Assembly: GCF_025290835.2 (NCBI RefSeq)
Contig: NZ_JAOCQD020000004.1
Location: 372,001-436,000, forward strand
Length of the DNA: 64,000 bases
Reading direction: 5' to 3'
DNA from: Aquabacterium sp. OR-4
GTDB taxonomy: Bacteria; Pseudomonadota; Gammaproteobacteria; Burkholderiales; Burkholderiaceae_C
Shown: one piece after another, positions 1 to 10,956 of the stretch
Layout: each line of letters opens with the position of its first letter
How positions within the stretch are numbered: the stretch's first letter is position 1
Notes under the pieces: model-generated
The model's input: the letters and a program-made list of their open reading frames with translations, nothing else
Database searches by the model: none
What the model was told of the DNA's origin: nothing
Position numbers and translations under genes: made by a program

Positions 1-1873
<1,873 letters not shown>

Positions 1874-1874
1874 G

Positions 1875-2315
1875 TCAGTCACGCATCAGCGGCTCGTTGG
1901 TGGCCAGCCAGTAGACACCCAGGCGGGCCACGGTTTCGGCAAAGTCGCCAAAGGCCAGCGGCTTGCGCACGAAGCTGTTGGCCCCGCCCTGGTAGCTGGC
2001 CATGCGGTCGCTGTCTTCGTCGGACGAGGTCAGGATCACCACCGGCAGCAGCCGGGTGCGTTCGTCGGCGCGCAGCCGGGCCAGCACCTCCAGGCCGGTG
2101 AGCCGCGGCAGGCCGATGTCGAGCAGCACCACGGTGGGCCGGTCGGGGCCCGGACGCTCGAGGTACTCGCCTTCACGGAACAGGTAGTCGAGCGCCTGCT
2201 GGCCGTCGCGCACCACGTCGATGCGGTTGGCCACGCGGGCGCGGGTGAGCGCGCGCAGGGTCAGCATCTCGTCCTGCGGGTTGTCCTCGACCAGAAGAAT
2301 GACGCGTTCGCTCAT
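1875..2315 (-). CDS. Single-domain response regulator (Rcp1/CheY-like)
   Basis: Stand-alone receiver of 146 residues with no output domain. The acidic pocket lies at VEDNPQDE, the phospho-acceptor is Asp66 in VVLLDIGLPRLTG, the switch Thr/Ser lies in ILTSSDEDSD, and the conserved Lys is in VRKPLAF. The length and the extended loop before Asp66 match the Rcp1-like response regulators that pair with phytochrome-type HisKA kinases. It sits directly between the membrane kinase (3 bp gap) and the hybrid kinase (1 bp gap), so it is probably a phosphate shuttle or sink between them. The ATG at 2315 gives full cover of the first beta strand. Confidence 0.93.
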   Translation of the reverse strand: MSERVILLVEDNPQDEMLTLRALTRARVANRIDVVRDGQQALDYLFREGEYLERPGPDRPTVVLLDIGLPRLTGLEVLARLRADERTRLLPVVILTSSDEDSDRMASYQGGANSFVRKPLAFGDFAETVARLGVYWLATNEPLMRD

Positions 2316-2318
2316 GGC

Positions 2319-4214
2319 TCAGGCACTTTCAGTGGGCAGCGGCGGTGGCCGCTCGGGCAGCGTGAAGCGGAAGGTGGCGCCGGCGCCGAGGGCCGACTCT
2401 GCCATGACGCGGCCGCCATGGCGGTGGATGATGCGCTGCACCGTGGCCAGGCCGATGCCCAGGCCGGGAAACTCGTCTTGCCGGTGCAGCCGGGCAAACA
2501 CCTTGAACAGGCGGCCACCGTGGGCCATGTCGAAGCCCACGCCGTTGTCGCGCACGAAGAACCAGCGCTCGCCGTCGATCTGGCGCATGCCGACCTCGAT
2601 CTGCGCGTCGGCACGCCCGGCGGTGTACTTCCAGGCATTGCCCAGCAGGTTGGCCATCACCGCGCCCAGCATGCGCCGGTCGCCCTGCGCGCGCAGCCCG
2701 GGCGCCAGGCTGACCTGCACCACGCGCTGCGGCTCGGCGCGGCGCAGGTCGGCCAGGGCCTGCTCGGCCAGCACGCCGAGATCGACCTCGCCGCTGCCCA
2801 GCACGCCGCGCACGCTGCGCGACAGGGTGAGCAGGCCCTCGATCAGCTCGCCCATGCGGGCGCTGGCCTGGATGATCTGGCCCAGGTAGGCCTGCGCCTG
2901 GGCGTCGAGTGCCGGGCCGTGGTCTTCGAGCAGGGCCTGCGAGAAGCCGCTCATGGCGCGCAGCGGCGCGCGCAGATCGTGCGAGACGGCGTAGGCAAAG
3001 GCGTCGAGCTCGGCATTGGCGGCACTGAGCTCGGCGGTGCGCGTCAGCACCCGCTGCTCGAGCCCGGCATTGAGCTCGCGCAGCTGGGCCTGGGCGCGCT
3101 GCTGCTCGGCCAGCCGGCGCATCAGCTCGGCATGCAGGGTCTGCAGCGCGCGGGCCACTTCGGCCACCTCGTCGGCGCGCTGCGGCGCAATGGTCTCGAA
3201 CTGCGGCGGCTCGTCGTGCACCACGCGCAGCGCGGCGGCCGACAGCTCCTGGATCGGCCGCGCCACGCGGCCGGCCAGCCAGATGCTCAGGCCGATGAAG
3301 CCGAGCGTGCCCAGCACGCCCAGCAGCAGCAGGCGCTGGCTCAGCTGCTCGGCCGCCCGGAAGGCCAGCGCCGTGGGTTGCCGCACCAGCACGGTGAGGC
3401 CCACCGCGCCGGGCTCGCGCGCCCAGGCGCTGAGGTAGGGGCCCTCGCCCGGCCAGTCCAGCACCGCCCGCACCGCCTGGGCGTTCAGCGTGACGGCCAG
3501 CGTGCTGTCCAGGCGCTCGGGCGGGCCCAGCAGCACCTTGTCGTCGCGGCCCAGCACCAGGCTCTGGCTGCCCTGGGCGCGCTCGTCATCGGCCTGCAGC
3601 GACTGGAACAGCGTGTCCAGCCACTCCCAGCGCAGGCGCGCGGCGAGCACGCCCAGCGGCCGGCCCTGCATGTCGACCAGGGGCACGCCCAGGTCGATCA
3701 GCGACGGCTGCTCGCCGTTGACCAGGCCCAGGCTGGCCGTCAGCGGGCCGGCCCGCCGCCGGGTGCCCACATAAGGCGCCTGGCGTGCGGGCGCAAACCA
3801 GGGCTCGTCCGCCAGATCGGCGCCCTCGAGCAGCGCATTGGTGGCCACCTGCACGCGGCCCTGCGGATCGACGATGGCCAGCCAGGCCAGCGCCGGCTGC
3901 TGGGCGCGCAGGTTCTCCAGCAGCAGGCGGGCATCGCCGGGCTCGACCAGGCCGCTGGCCAGCAGCGGATGGGTGGCGGTGTCGCGCAGCTGCTGCAGCT
4001 GCAGGCGCAGCGCGCTGTCGAGCGTGCGGCCCAGCAGCACGGCCTCGCGGTGCATGGCCAGGCCGCGCAGCTCGGTGAGCTGGGCGCGCTGGGTGCGCTC
4101 GAGCACCAGCGCCGACAGCAGCGCCAGCGCCAGGCCGCTCGCGCCGATCAGCAGCGCAAACCGCGCGCGCAGGCTGCGGCGCGGGCTCAGCGCATCGGGC
4201 AGGCGGGCCAGCAT
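2319..4214 (-). CDS. Membrane sensor histidine kinase with periplasmic Cache-like domain and HAMP
   Basis: Inner-membrane kinase of 631 residues. A first membrane helix covers about residues 19-38. A periplasmic domain of about 250 residues follows; its layout (WLAIVDPQGRV, DEPWF, SLGLVNG) resembles a double Cache sensor. A second membrane helix lies at about 295-314, then a HAMP segment starting RPIQEL. A coiled coil leads to HisKA with His412 in YAVSHDLRAPLRAM, a phytochrome-type H box, then the N box (MANLLGNAWKYT) and ATP lid (DNGVGF, GLGIGLA). It lies 17 bp downstream of the solute-binding protein gene, suggesting that the binding protein presents a ligand to the sensor. The ligand cannot be read from sequence. 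Confidence 0.92.
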   Translation of the reverse strand: MLARLPDALSPRRSLRARFALLIGASGLALALLSALVLERTQRAQLTELRGLAMHREAVLLGRTLDSALRLQLQQLRDTATHPLLASGLVEPGDARLLLENLRAQQPALAWLAIVDPQGRVQVATNALLEGADLADEPWFAPARQAPYVGTRRRAGPLTASLGLVNGEQPSLIDLGVPLVDMQGRPLGVLAARLRWEWLDTLFQSLQADDERAQGSQSLVLGRDDKVLLGPPERLDSTLAVTLNAQAVRAVLDWPGEGPYLSAWAREPGAVGLTVLVRQPTALAFRAAEQLSQRLLLLGVLGTLGFIGLSIWLAGRVARPIQELSAAALRVVHDEPPQFETIAPQRADEVAEVARALQTLHAELMRRLAEQQRAQAQLRELNAGLEQRVLTRTAELSAANAELDAFAYAVSHDLRAPLRAMSGFSQALLEDHGPALDAQAQAYLGQIIQASARMGELIEGLLTLSRSVRGVLGSGEVDLGVLAEQALADLRRAEPQRVVQVSLAPGLRAQGDRRMLGAVMANLLGNAWKYTAGRADAQIEVGMRQIDGERWFFVRDNGVGFDMAHGGRLFKVFARLHRQDEFPGLGIGLATVQRIIHRHGGRVMAESALGAGATFRFTLPERPPPLPTESA

Positions 4215-4231
4215 GCTGCGGTGGCGGCGCT

Positions 4232-5611
4232 TCAGCGCGAGGCGGCTGCGGCGCCGCCGTAGTAGCCGGCCGCACGCATCTCGCGCTCGGCGGCCTGCTG
4301 GGCGGCACGCAGGGCCTGCTCGAGCCCCACGCGGCCGGCCAGCGCGGCGCTGATCTGCTGGCCCACCGCAATGCCGATGGTCTGGAACTCGGGGATCGCC
4401 GCGTACTGCACGCCCTGGTAGGGGCTGCGCGGCAGGGTGCTGTCGGCCGGGTTGACGCTGTCGATGGCCTTCTTCTCGGCCGACGCAAAGCCGGCCACAC
4501 GCCGGAACTCGGGATGGGCGTAGGTGGACTGGCGCGTGCCGGTGGGCACCGCGGCCCAGCCGCTTTCACGCGCCACCAACGCGATGTAGGCCTTGGAGGT
4601 GGCCCAGGCGATGAAGCGCTGCGCCTGCGGCCCGCGCTGGCTGGCCGTGGGCACGGCCAGCGACCAGGCCCACAGCCAGTTGGCGCCCTTGGCCGTGACC
4701 GCGTAGGGCGCCTGGGTGAACGCGACATCGCGCGCCACCTTGCTGCTGCGCGGGTCGGTCAGGAACGAGGCGGCGATGGTGGCGTCCACCCACAGGCCGC
4801 AGCGCCCCTGGCGAAACAGCGTGAGGATCTCGTTGTAGCTGTTGGCCGCCGAGCCGGGCGGGCCGAAGCGGGTGAGCAGCTCGAGGTACAGCGCCACCGC
4901 CTCGCGCCAGGGACGGCTCTCAATCTGCGGCTGCCAGGCCATGTCGAACCACTGGCCGCCAAAGCTGTTGACCATGGTCAGCAGCAGGGCCATGTTGTCG
5001 CCCCAGCCCGGCTTGCCGCGCAGGCAGATGCCGTAGACGCCGTTCTTGGGATCGTGGATGCGCTCGGCCGCCTCGCGCACCTGGCGCCAGGTGGGGCGCT
5101 CGCCGAACTGGATGCCGGCCTTGTCGGTGAGGTCCTTGCGGTACATCAGCATGCTGCTTTCGCCGTAGAACGGCGCGGCCTGCAGGCGGCCGTCGATCGA
5201 CAGGCCGGCGCGGATGGCAGGCAGCAGGTCGTCCAGGTCGTAGGTGGGCGGCGGCGTGATCGGCTGCAGCCAGCCCTTGCGGCCCCACACCTGGGCCTCG
5301 TACATGCCGATGGTCATGACATCGAACTCGCCCTGGCCGCGGGCCACGTCGGTGGCCACGCGCTGGCGCAGCATGCCTTCTTCGAGCGTGACCCACTTGA
5401 CCCGGATGTCGGGGTTGGCGCGCTCGAAGAACGGCGTCAGCCGCTGCATCTCGATCATGTGCGCGTTGTTGACCGTGGCCACGACGATCTGCGTGACGGC
5501 GGTGGCCGCCGGCTGCGCCAGCGCCACGGGCGCCAGGGCCAGCCATGCCACGCCCAGCCATGCCCGCGCCGCCGGCCGGCGGGCGCCCCACTTCGCAAGG
5601 ATCGACGCCAT
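4232..5611 (-). CDS. Extracellular sugar-type solute-binding protein (family 1)
   Basis: Periplasmic binding protein of 459 residues resembling sorbitol/mannitol and maltose-type ABC binding proteins. A signal peptide spans about residues 1-33, with a twin-Arg-rich start, the hydrophobic core WLGVAWLALAPVALA and cleavage after ALA. The mature part begins with the usual first strand TQIVVATVNNAHMIEM. The ATG at 5611 is preceded by GGGAG at 7 bases and gives a clean signal peptide, so longer in-frame starts upstream were rejected. There are no permease or ATPase genes next to it; it is followed instead by a kinase, a response regulator and a hybrid kinase. It therefore looks like a sensory binding protein (compare LuxP or ChvE), though it could serve a transporter encoded elsewhere. 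Confidence 0.88.
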   Translation of the reverse strand: MASILAKWGARRPAARAWLGVAWLALAPVALAQPAATAVTQIVVATVNNAHMIEMQRLTPFFERANPDIRVKWVTLEEGMLRQRVATDVARGQGEFDVMTIGMYEAQVWGRKGWLQPITPPPTYDLDDLLPAIRAGLSIDGRLQAAPFYGESSMLMYRKDLTDKAGIQFGERPTWRQVREAAERIHDPKNGVYGICLRGKPGWGDNMALLLTMVNSFGGQWFDMAWQPQIESRPWREAVALYLELLTRFGPPGSAANSYNEILTLFRQGRCGLWVDATIAASFLTDPRSSKVARDVAFTQAPYAVTAKGANWLWAWSLAVPTASQRGPQAQRFIAWATSKAYIALVARESGWAAVPTGTRQSTYAHPEFRRVAGFASAEKKAIDSVNPADSTLPRSPYQGVQYAAIPEFQTIGIAVGQQISAALAGRVGLEQALRAAQQAAEREMRAAGYYGGAAAASR

Positions 5612-5768
5612 GGCGATGCTCCCGGTTCGTGCCCGTGCGCGGCCAACGCTGTCAGCCCTCCCCCGCACGGCGCATGCCAACGATAACCCGCCGCAGTGTC
5701 GCTGCTGATCCGGGCCAGGGCGGCATGGACAAACCCTGGCGTGCGCCACCTGCCGGCGGGCAGGCCGG

Positions 5769-5820
5769 GCGGTTGAGTCGAGCGGTTGAGTCGAGCGGTT
5801 GAGTCGGGCGGTTGAGCCGG
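5769..5820. repeat. 13-bp tandem repeat, four copies
   Basis: Four consecutive near-identical copies of GCGGTTGAGTCGA, the last two diverged, in the 240-bp gap upstream of the binding-protein gene. The rest of the gap (5612-5851) shows no gene and no convincing promoter. Confidence 0.85.
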
Positions 5821-5851
5821 GTGGCCGGTTGGCAGCCGGCCAGTCTGCGGC

Positions 5852-6418
5852 TCAGGCGGCCGGGCTGGCGCCCGGCGCGTCGGGCTCGGGCCGGTGCCAG
5901 CGCGGGAAAAAGCGCGCCACCTGTGCGCCCGACGCCGCCAGCGCGTGGCAGCCGTCGATGCTGAACGGCTTCTCGTCGGGCGCCTGCGCCAGCTCGTGCC
6001 ACAGGGCCTGCAGGATCGCGCTGCCCATCGCGCCGGCCAGCTCGTTGACATGGGTGCAGCCCGCCGTGCGGCCGAACAGGCGGCGGATGGCGTCCTTGTA
6101 GCCGCGCGCCACACGCACGCCCACCAGCTGCCCGTAGTCGGGCGCGATGGCGCTGCAGGCGGCGTCATAGGGGCCGGCGTCCATCGCCGCCTCGGCCGCC
6201 ACGATGGTGGCCGTGCGGTCGACCGTCAGCCGCAGGTGCATGGCGTGCATCGGCTGGCCGCCGGCCAGCACGCCATCGGCCTTGTGCACCGGCTCAGGCC
6301 ACACATCGGTGAGCAGGCCTTCGATGTCCCACAGCCCGTCGGCGCGGGCAAACGAGCGCACGGTGATGCTGCGCTGATGGGAGGCTTGGCGTGCACAGGC
6401 GGGCGGCGGCAAGGGCAT
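5852..6418 (-). CDS. DUF2889 domain protein
   Basis: Predicted soluble protein of 188 residues whose sequence fits the DUF2889 family, of unknown function. Visible family-type segments are RSITVRSFARADGLWDIEG near the start, then DGVLAGGQPMHAMHLRLTVD, and a conserved Cys/His block, GCTHVNELAGAMGSAILQAL, near residue 125. The ATG at 6418 was chosen because everything upstream in this frame is translated from GC-rich simple repeats. No good ribosome site is visible. It reads in the same direction as the sensory cassette but is 240 bp away, so operon membership is doubtful. Confidence 0.75.
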   Translation of the reverse strand: MPLPPPACARQASHQRSITVRSFARADGLWDIEGLLTDVWPEPVHKADGVLAGGQPMHAMHLRLTVDRTATIVAAEAAMDAGPYDAACSAIAPDYGQLVGVRVARGYKDAIRRLFGRTAGCTHVNELAGAMGSAILQALWHELAQAPDEKPFSIDGCHALAASGAQVARFFPRWHRPEPDAPGASPAA

Positions 6419-6517
6419 GGACGGTACAGCGGACGGCGCAGGGCCGCCTTGGCAGGGGTGATGGAGCGGCGAGGCTACACCGGCGCAATGCGCCGTGGTG
6501 TCGCCGGGGTGCAGCGG

Positions 6518-6603
6518 CCCTGCCCCTGCCCCTGCCCTGCCCTGCCCTGCCCTGCCCTGCCCTGCCCTGCACCGCACCGCACCGCACCGCACCGCACCGC
6601 ACC
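6518..6603. repeat. Pentanucleotide simple repeats, (CCCTG)n then (CCGCA)n
   Basis: About ten CCCTG units run directly into about seven CCGCA units. Just after them lies a short A+T-rich patch (6604-6640). The whole 6419-6819 gap between the two divergent genes holds only these repeats and no supported gene. Confidence 0.9.
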
Positions 6604-7593
6604 AATTGAATGACATGATTATTTTTTTATCATGCCAATGATTTGTCTACGACAATCTCGCCAGCCCTGACCGGGGCTGGAAAAAACAGCAAGGCCCACA
6701 AGCACTTGCCTGCCCTGCCACCCGATCGCCGTCGCGCTGCGGCCGCGCTCGGCCGGCCCCGGCACATCGCCCCAGTCCGCCCTCCTTCTGCCTTGCCCCA
6801 GCCCTCGCCCTCTCTCTCGATGAAGCCGGCCACCGTCACGCCCAGGGCCCCGGACCGCCCGCCGGGTTGGGCGGCTGCGCGCATCGGCCCGCGCGAGCTG
6901 GCCTTTGTGCGCGCCTGGGCCGAGGGCATCGCCCCCGCCGCGGCCTGGCAACGTTTTCTGGCCCCGGGCCCGGGCGCCGATGTGCGCCCTGCCCGCCCCG
7001 AGCTGCGGCGCCTGCGCGAGCAGCTGGGCATGCTGGCGCGATCGCACGGCCGGCCCGACATCGCGGCGCTGCTGCGGCGCGATCCCGAGGCCATGGCCGA
7101 GCCGCGCCAGGCGGCGCCCACGCTGGAGCAGTTTCGCGCGCAGCACCCGCCCGACTTCTACAGCGAGACCGAGCTGGTGGCGCTGTACCAGGCCGAGCAC
7201 GGCGCGGTGGACGCGCGCAGCGCAGCGCGCCGCCGCCAGCGCCTGCGTGAACGCCTGCTGCTGGCCCTGCAGTGGCTGGGCCAGCAGGTGCTGCGCGCGC
7301 CCCAGCCCACCGACCCCGTGGCCGGCTGGCTGGACGAGCGTGTGGCCGCGCGCCTGGCCACCTGCGGCATCGCACGGCTGCAGGATCTGCAGCGCTGGAT
7401 CGGCGCGCATGGCGAGGCCTGGCACCGGCCGGTGCCGCGCCTGGGCGCCGTGGGCGCGCAGCGCATCCTGCACTGGCTGGCGCTGCACGCCGACACCCTG
7501 GGGCCGCTGCCGGTCTCGACCGCCTGGCCACGCCATGCGCTGGCGCGGCCCGCCGCGGCGCAGCGCCCGGCGGCCCGGCCGGCACCGGGCCCA

Positions 7594-7660
7594 GCAGCTG
7601 CACCACCTGCTGCACCACCTGCTGCACCACCTGCTGCACCTCACGCTGCACCACCTGCTG
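7594..7660. repeat. 12-bp in-frame repeat inside the integrase N-terminal half
   Basis: About five copies of CTGCTGCACCAC, one variant, encoding an Ala/Pro linker. Unit length is a multiple of three, so copy-number change would keep the frame. Confidence 0.85.
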
Positions 7661-8379
7661 CAGCGCCGCGCCTCCGCCACGGCAGCCCATTGGGCGCGAC
7701 CCTGCCGATGGCGCCGCCGCCGGCCCTGGGCCTGTTGCAGCCGCTGGCCCATGGCGGGCTGCCGGCCGGGCTCGACGGCGCGCATGGCAGCCAGCGCGCA
7801 CCGCTGGCGCGCTGCCGCATTGCCGCGCGCAACGACTGCGAGGCCGTGCTGGCCTGGCTGGCATTGCGCCCGGCCGGCAGCCACAGCTGGCGCGCCTACC
7901 GCAAGGAGGCCGAGCGCCTGCTGGTCTGGGCCACGCAGTGCCGCGGCAAGCCGCTGTCGTCGCTGGACGAGGCCGATCTGCACGCCTATCGGGCCTTTGT
8001 GCGCCAGCCCGACCCCGCCTGGCTGGCGCCACGCAGCACGCCGCGCTGGAGCCCGGCCTGGCGCCCGTTTGAAGGGCCCCTGTCGGCTCGCTCGGCCAGC
8101 ACGGCGATGGCGGTGCTGCACAGCCTGTTCGCCTGGCTCACGCGGCAGCACTATCTGGAGGACAACCCCCTGGAAGCGCTGCGCGAGAACGTGCCTGAGG
8201 CCGACCCACCGGGGGCCGACATGTTCGAGTTGCACCGGCCCGAGCCCCGCAGGCCTGAGTCGCACACGCCTGACTCGCACACGCCAGTGGCCGGCACGCC
8301 TGTGGCCAAGCTGCCGGCCGCGCTGCAAGCGCCGCACGAGGCGGCCGACCGGGACGGGCCACAGCCGCCCTCGCCCTCG

Positions 8380-8493
<114 letters not shown>

Positions 8494-9344
8494 GCACAGC
8501 GCACAGCGCCGGCCCGCCTCGAAGTGGCCGCTAAACCACAGCAGCAAACCCCTCGGCTGGCCGGCGCCGCAGCGCCACCAGGCCCGGGCTGCGCAAGGCT
8601 GCGGCGGTCTGGGCGTCGTGCGTGGCCACCGCCACCGCACAGTCGGCCAGCGCCCGCACCAGCAGCGCCCGCAGCCGCGCGGCACTCAGCGGTGCATCGG
8701 TGCCCAGGCAGGTGATCAGCGGCCTGGCCGCCGGCCCTGGCGCAGGCGCAGGCGCCACACGCCCTGCCCCCGCTGACGGCTGATCGCCCGCATGCTCGGC
8801 CTGACCCACGGCCTGAATCCCAGCCTGCGCCGTCGCCGCAACCGCTTCAGCCCGGGTTTCAAGCCCGCTGCCAGCCGGCACAGCGGCCGGCGCGCCGGGC
8901 TGCTCGCGGGCCGCCAGATAGTCGGCCAGGCGGGTGGCCACATCGGCCGGCAGCACCACGGCCCGGGCGCCATGCACACGCCCTGCCGCGCCGGGGCCGT
9001 GCACCTGCAGCACGCATGCGGCAACGGGTGAGGCAACGGCGGCGGCAGTGGCTGCGGCGATGGCTGCGGCAATGGGTGTGCCGGCGTCCAGCAGGGGCAG
9101 CGTGCTGCCCGGGGCCTGCGCCGGTCGTCGCGGTGCCGGCGTGGCACGCGCGCCAGTCTGCGCTGCCGGCCCGTCCGGCCACACCAGCCAGTCCGCACGC
9201 GCGGCGGCCAGTTCGGCCACGCGCAGGCCCTGCCCCAGCAGCAAGGCCGCCACGGCCCGCAGGCGTGCGCCGGCCAATCCCGGCTGCGTCTCGAGCCAAT
9301 CGAAGAACTGCTGCCGGGCGGGCCCGGGCAGCGCCGGTGGTGCG

Positions 9345-9458
<114 letters not shown>

Positions 9459-9536
9459 GGAGGGCGGGGCGGCCGTTGCGGCGCCGCGCCGACGGCTGGT
9501 CGGTGAATCCCCGGTTTGCCGCCCCAGGCGCTGCCC

Positions 9537-9600
9537 CGGTTGTTTCCCAGGTTGTTTCCCTGGTTATGGCCCCGGTTGTGGCCCCGGTTGTTGCCCGGGG
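9537..9600. repeat. Degenerate 12-bp tandem repeat downstream of parB
   Basis: Five imperfect copies of GGTTGTTTCCCN/GGTTRTGGCCCC in the 156-bp gap between the inverted-repeat arm and the parB stop. No terminator with a T-run is evident. Confidence 0.7.
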
Positions 9601-9614
9601 GGCGACTCAGCCTC

Positions 9615-10955
9615 TCAGGACAGCAGGTTGTCCAGCAGCTTGAGCAGCTTGCGGCGACGGGCGTCGTCCAGCGGCACCTCGATGCGCAGATGCGTGCGCT
9701 GCCGCGCGTCGGTGCTCAGCACGGCCAGCGTGCGCCCATCGCGCTCGAGCACGGTGGCAGCCAGGGGGTTGGACTGTCCAACCCCCTTGGTCGCCGCCTG
9801 GCCGACCGCACTGCCACCGGCGGCCAGCAGCGCCTCGAACACCTGGCGCGCGGCCAGCGGCTGGCGCTCGAGGCGCAGTGCGGCGGCCCGGGCCACCAGG
9901 CCTTCAGGGTCGGCCTGCTGGGCATCGCTCAACGGCTTGGCCCAGCGAAACTGCAGATCCAGCGGCGACGCAAAGGCCTCCACCACCACCTGGGGCAGGC
10001 GGGCCAGCGACAGCGCCTTGCCCACGTCGCCCAGGTCGCGGCCGATGGCCAGCGCCAGCTGACGGTTCGACGGATACAGGCCCTGATCCAGAGCGCGGGC
10101 GTACATCACGCCCTGCTCCCAGGCCGACAAATCCTTGCGGGCGCGGTTCTCGCGCTCCATCTGTATGAACAGATCCTGCTCGGACAAGGTCTCCACCACC
10201 GCCAGCACGGGCAACCCCAGCTCGAGGCAGGCGCGGTGGCGCCGATGGCCAAAAACGATCTCGTAGGCCGCGCCCGGCGGGCGGGGCAGGGCAGGGGGGT
10301 TGGACAGTCCAACCCCCTGGCCAGGCACCACCGCGCCACTCCGAGCCAGGGCCTGCGCCGCCTCGGACTGCAGCGGCCGCACCTTGATGGCCTGCACGTT
10401 GCCGCCCGCCGCCGCGATGTCGGCCTTGAGCTCGGCAAAGGCTTCATCGCCAAACGAGCGCTCGTGCCGGTTGGCCCAGCGCGAGGGCACCACGCAGGCC
10501 GGATCGAGCCGGCGCGCGGGCGCGGCGCCGTCAAACTCGGCCAGGCGGGCGCGCAGTTGCTCGGCCTCTTGCACCGCCGCCGACTGCGCGGTCATGAACC
10601 CGAGCATGGTGCCCGGCGCGGTCTTGGCGCGACCCGGGTCGGCCAGGCGGACGCCGGCGCCCACCCTGCTGCCCAGCCCGCCCATGCCTGCCGCGCCACC
10701 CGCAACACCGACACCCCCCACGCCACCCGCGCCGCCGGTGGCACCAGCGGCACCCGCGTTGTGCGCACCTGACGCGTCGGGCCCGGCACCGGCCGCAATG
10801 CCGCCGCCCGCGCGGTCGAAATCCGCACCGGCCACCCCGTCCACCACGCCCCCGGGTGCCGCGGTGCCATCGCCCGCCACGCCCGTGCGAGCCCGCACCG
10901 GCAGGGCCGGCGGCAGCCCGATCGATCCCGCCTTTTGCAGCAGCTTCTTGCCCAT
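9615..10955 (-). CDS. parB: ParB-family partition protein
   Basis: Centromere-binding CTPase-type partition protein of 446 residues. A Gly/Ala-rich linker covers about residues 40-105. The ParB N-terminal domain has LDPACVVPSRWANR, the arginine motif GHRRHRA at 236-242 and ENRARKDLS at 269-277. A helix-turn-helix follows at about 285-330 (SNRQLALAIGRDLGDVGKAL), then a C-terminal dimerisation region ending RRRKLLKLLDNLLS. Two insertions, GVGLSNP (about 214-220) and GVGQSNP (about 391-397), are each encoded by a long DNA palindrome and fall in linkers outside the conserved motifs. The ATG at 10955 lies one base after the parA stop, so the pair is co-transcribed. Together with parA it should segregate this replicon. 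Confidence 0.93.
   Translation of the reverse strand: MGKKLLQKAGSIGLPPALPVRARTGVAGDGTAAPGGVVDGVAGADFDRAGGGIAAGAGPDASGAHNAGAAGATGGAGGVGGVGVAGGAAGMGGLGSRVGAGVRLADPGRAKTAPGTMLGFMTAQSAAVQEAEQLRARLAEFDGAAPARRLDPACVVPSRWANRHERSFGDEAFAELKADIAAAGGNVQAIKVRPLQSEAAQALARSGAVVPGQGVGLSNPPALPRPPGAAYEIVFGHRRHRACLELGLPVLAVVETLSEQDLFIQMERENRARKDLSAWEQGVMYARALDQGLYPSNRQLALAIGRDLGDVGKALSLARLPQVVVEAFASPLDLQFRWAKPLSDAQQADPEGLVARAAALRLERQPLAARQVFEALLAAGGSAVGQAATKGVGQSNPLAATVLERDGRTLAVLSTDARQRTHLRIEVPLDDARRRKLLKLLDNLLS
9763..9787. promoter_or_regulatory. Palindrome within parB (candidate parS copy 1)
   Basis: A 25-bp perfect dyad: half-site AGGGGGTTGGAC, central T, and its reverse complement. It encodes the KGVGQSNPL segment of ParB. 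A near-identical dyad occurs at 10295. Confidence 0.55.
10295..10317. promoter_or_regulatory. Palindrome within parB (candidate parS copy 2)
   Basis: A 23-bp dyad: half-site GGGGGTTGGAC, central A, and its reverse complement. It differs from the copy at 9763 mainly in the central base and arm length. No third copy of GTTGGACNGTCCAAC was found in the window. Confidence 0.55.
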
Positions 10956-10956
10956 C

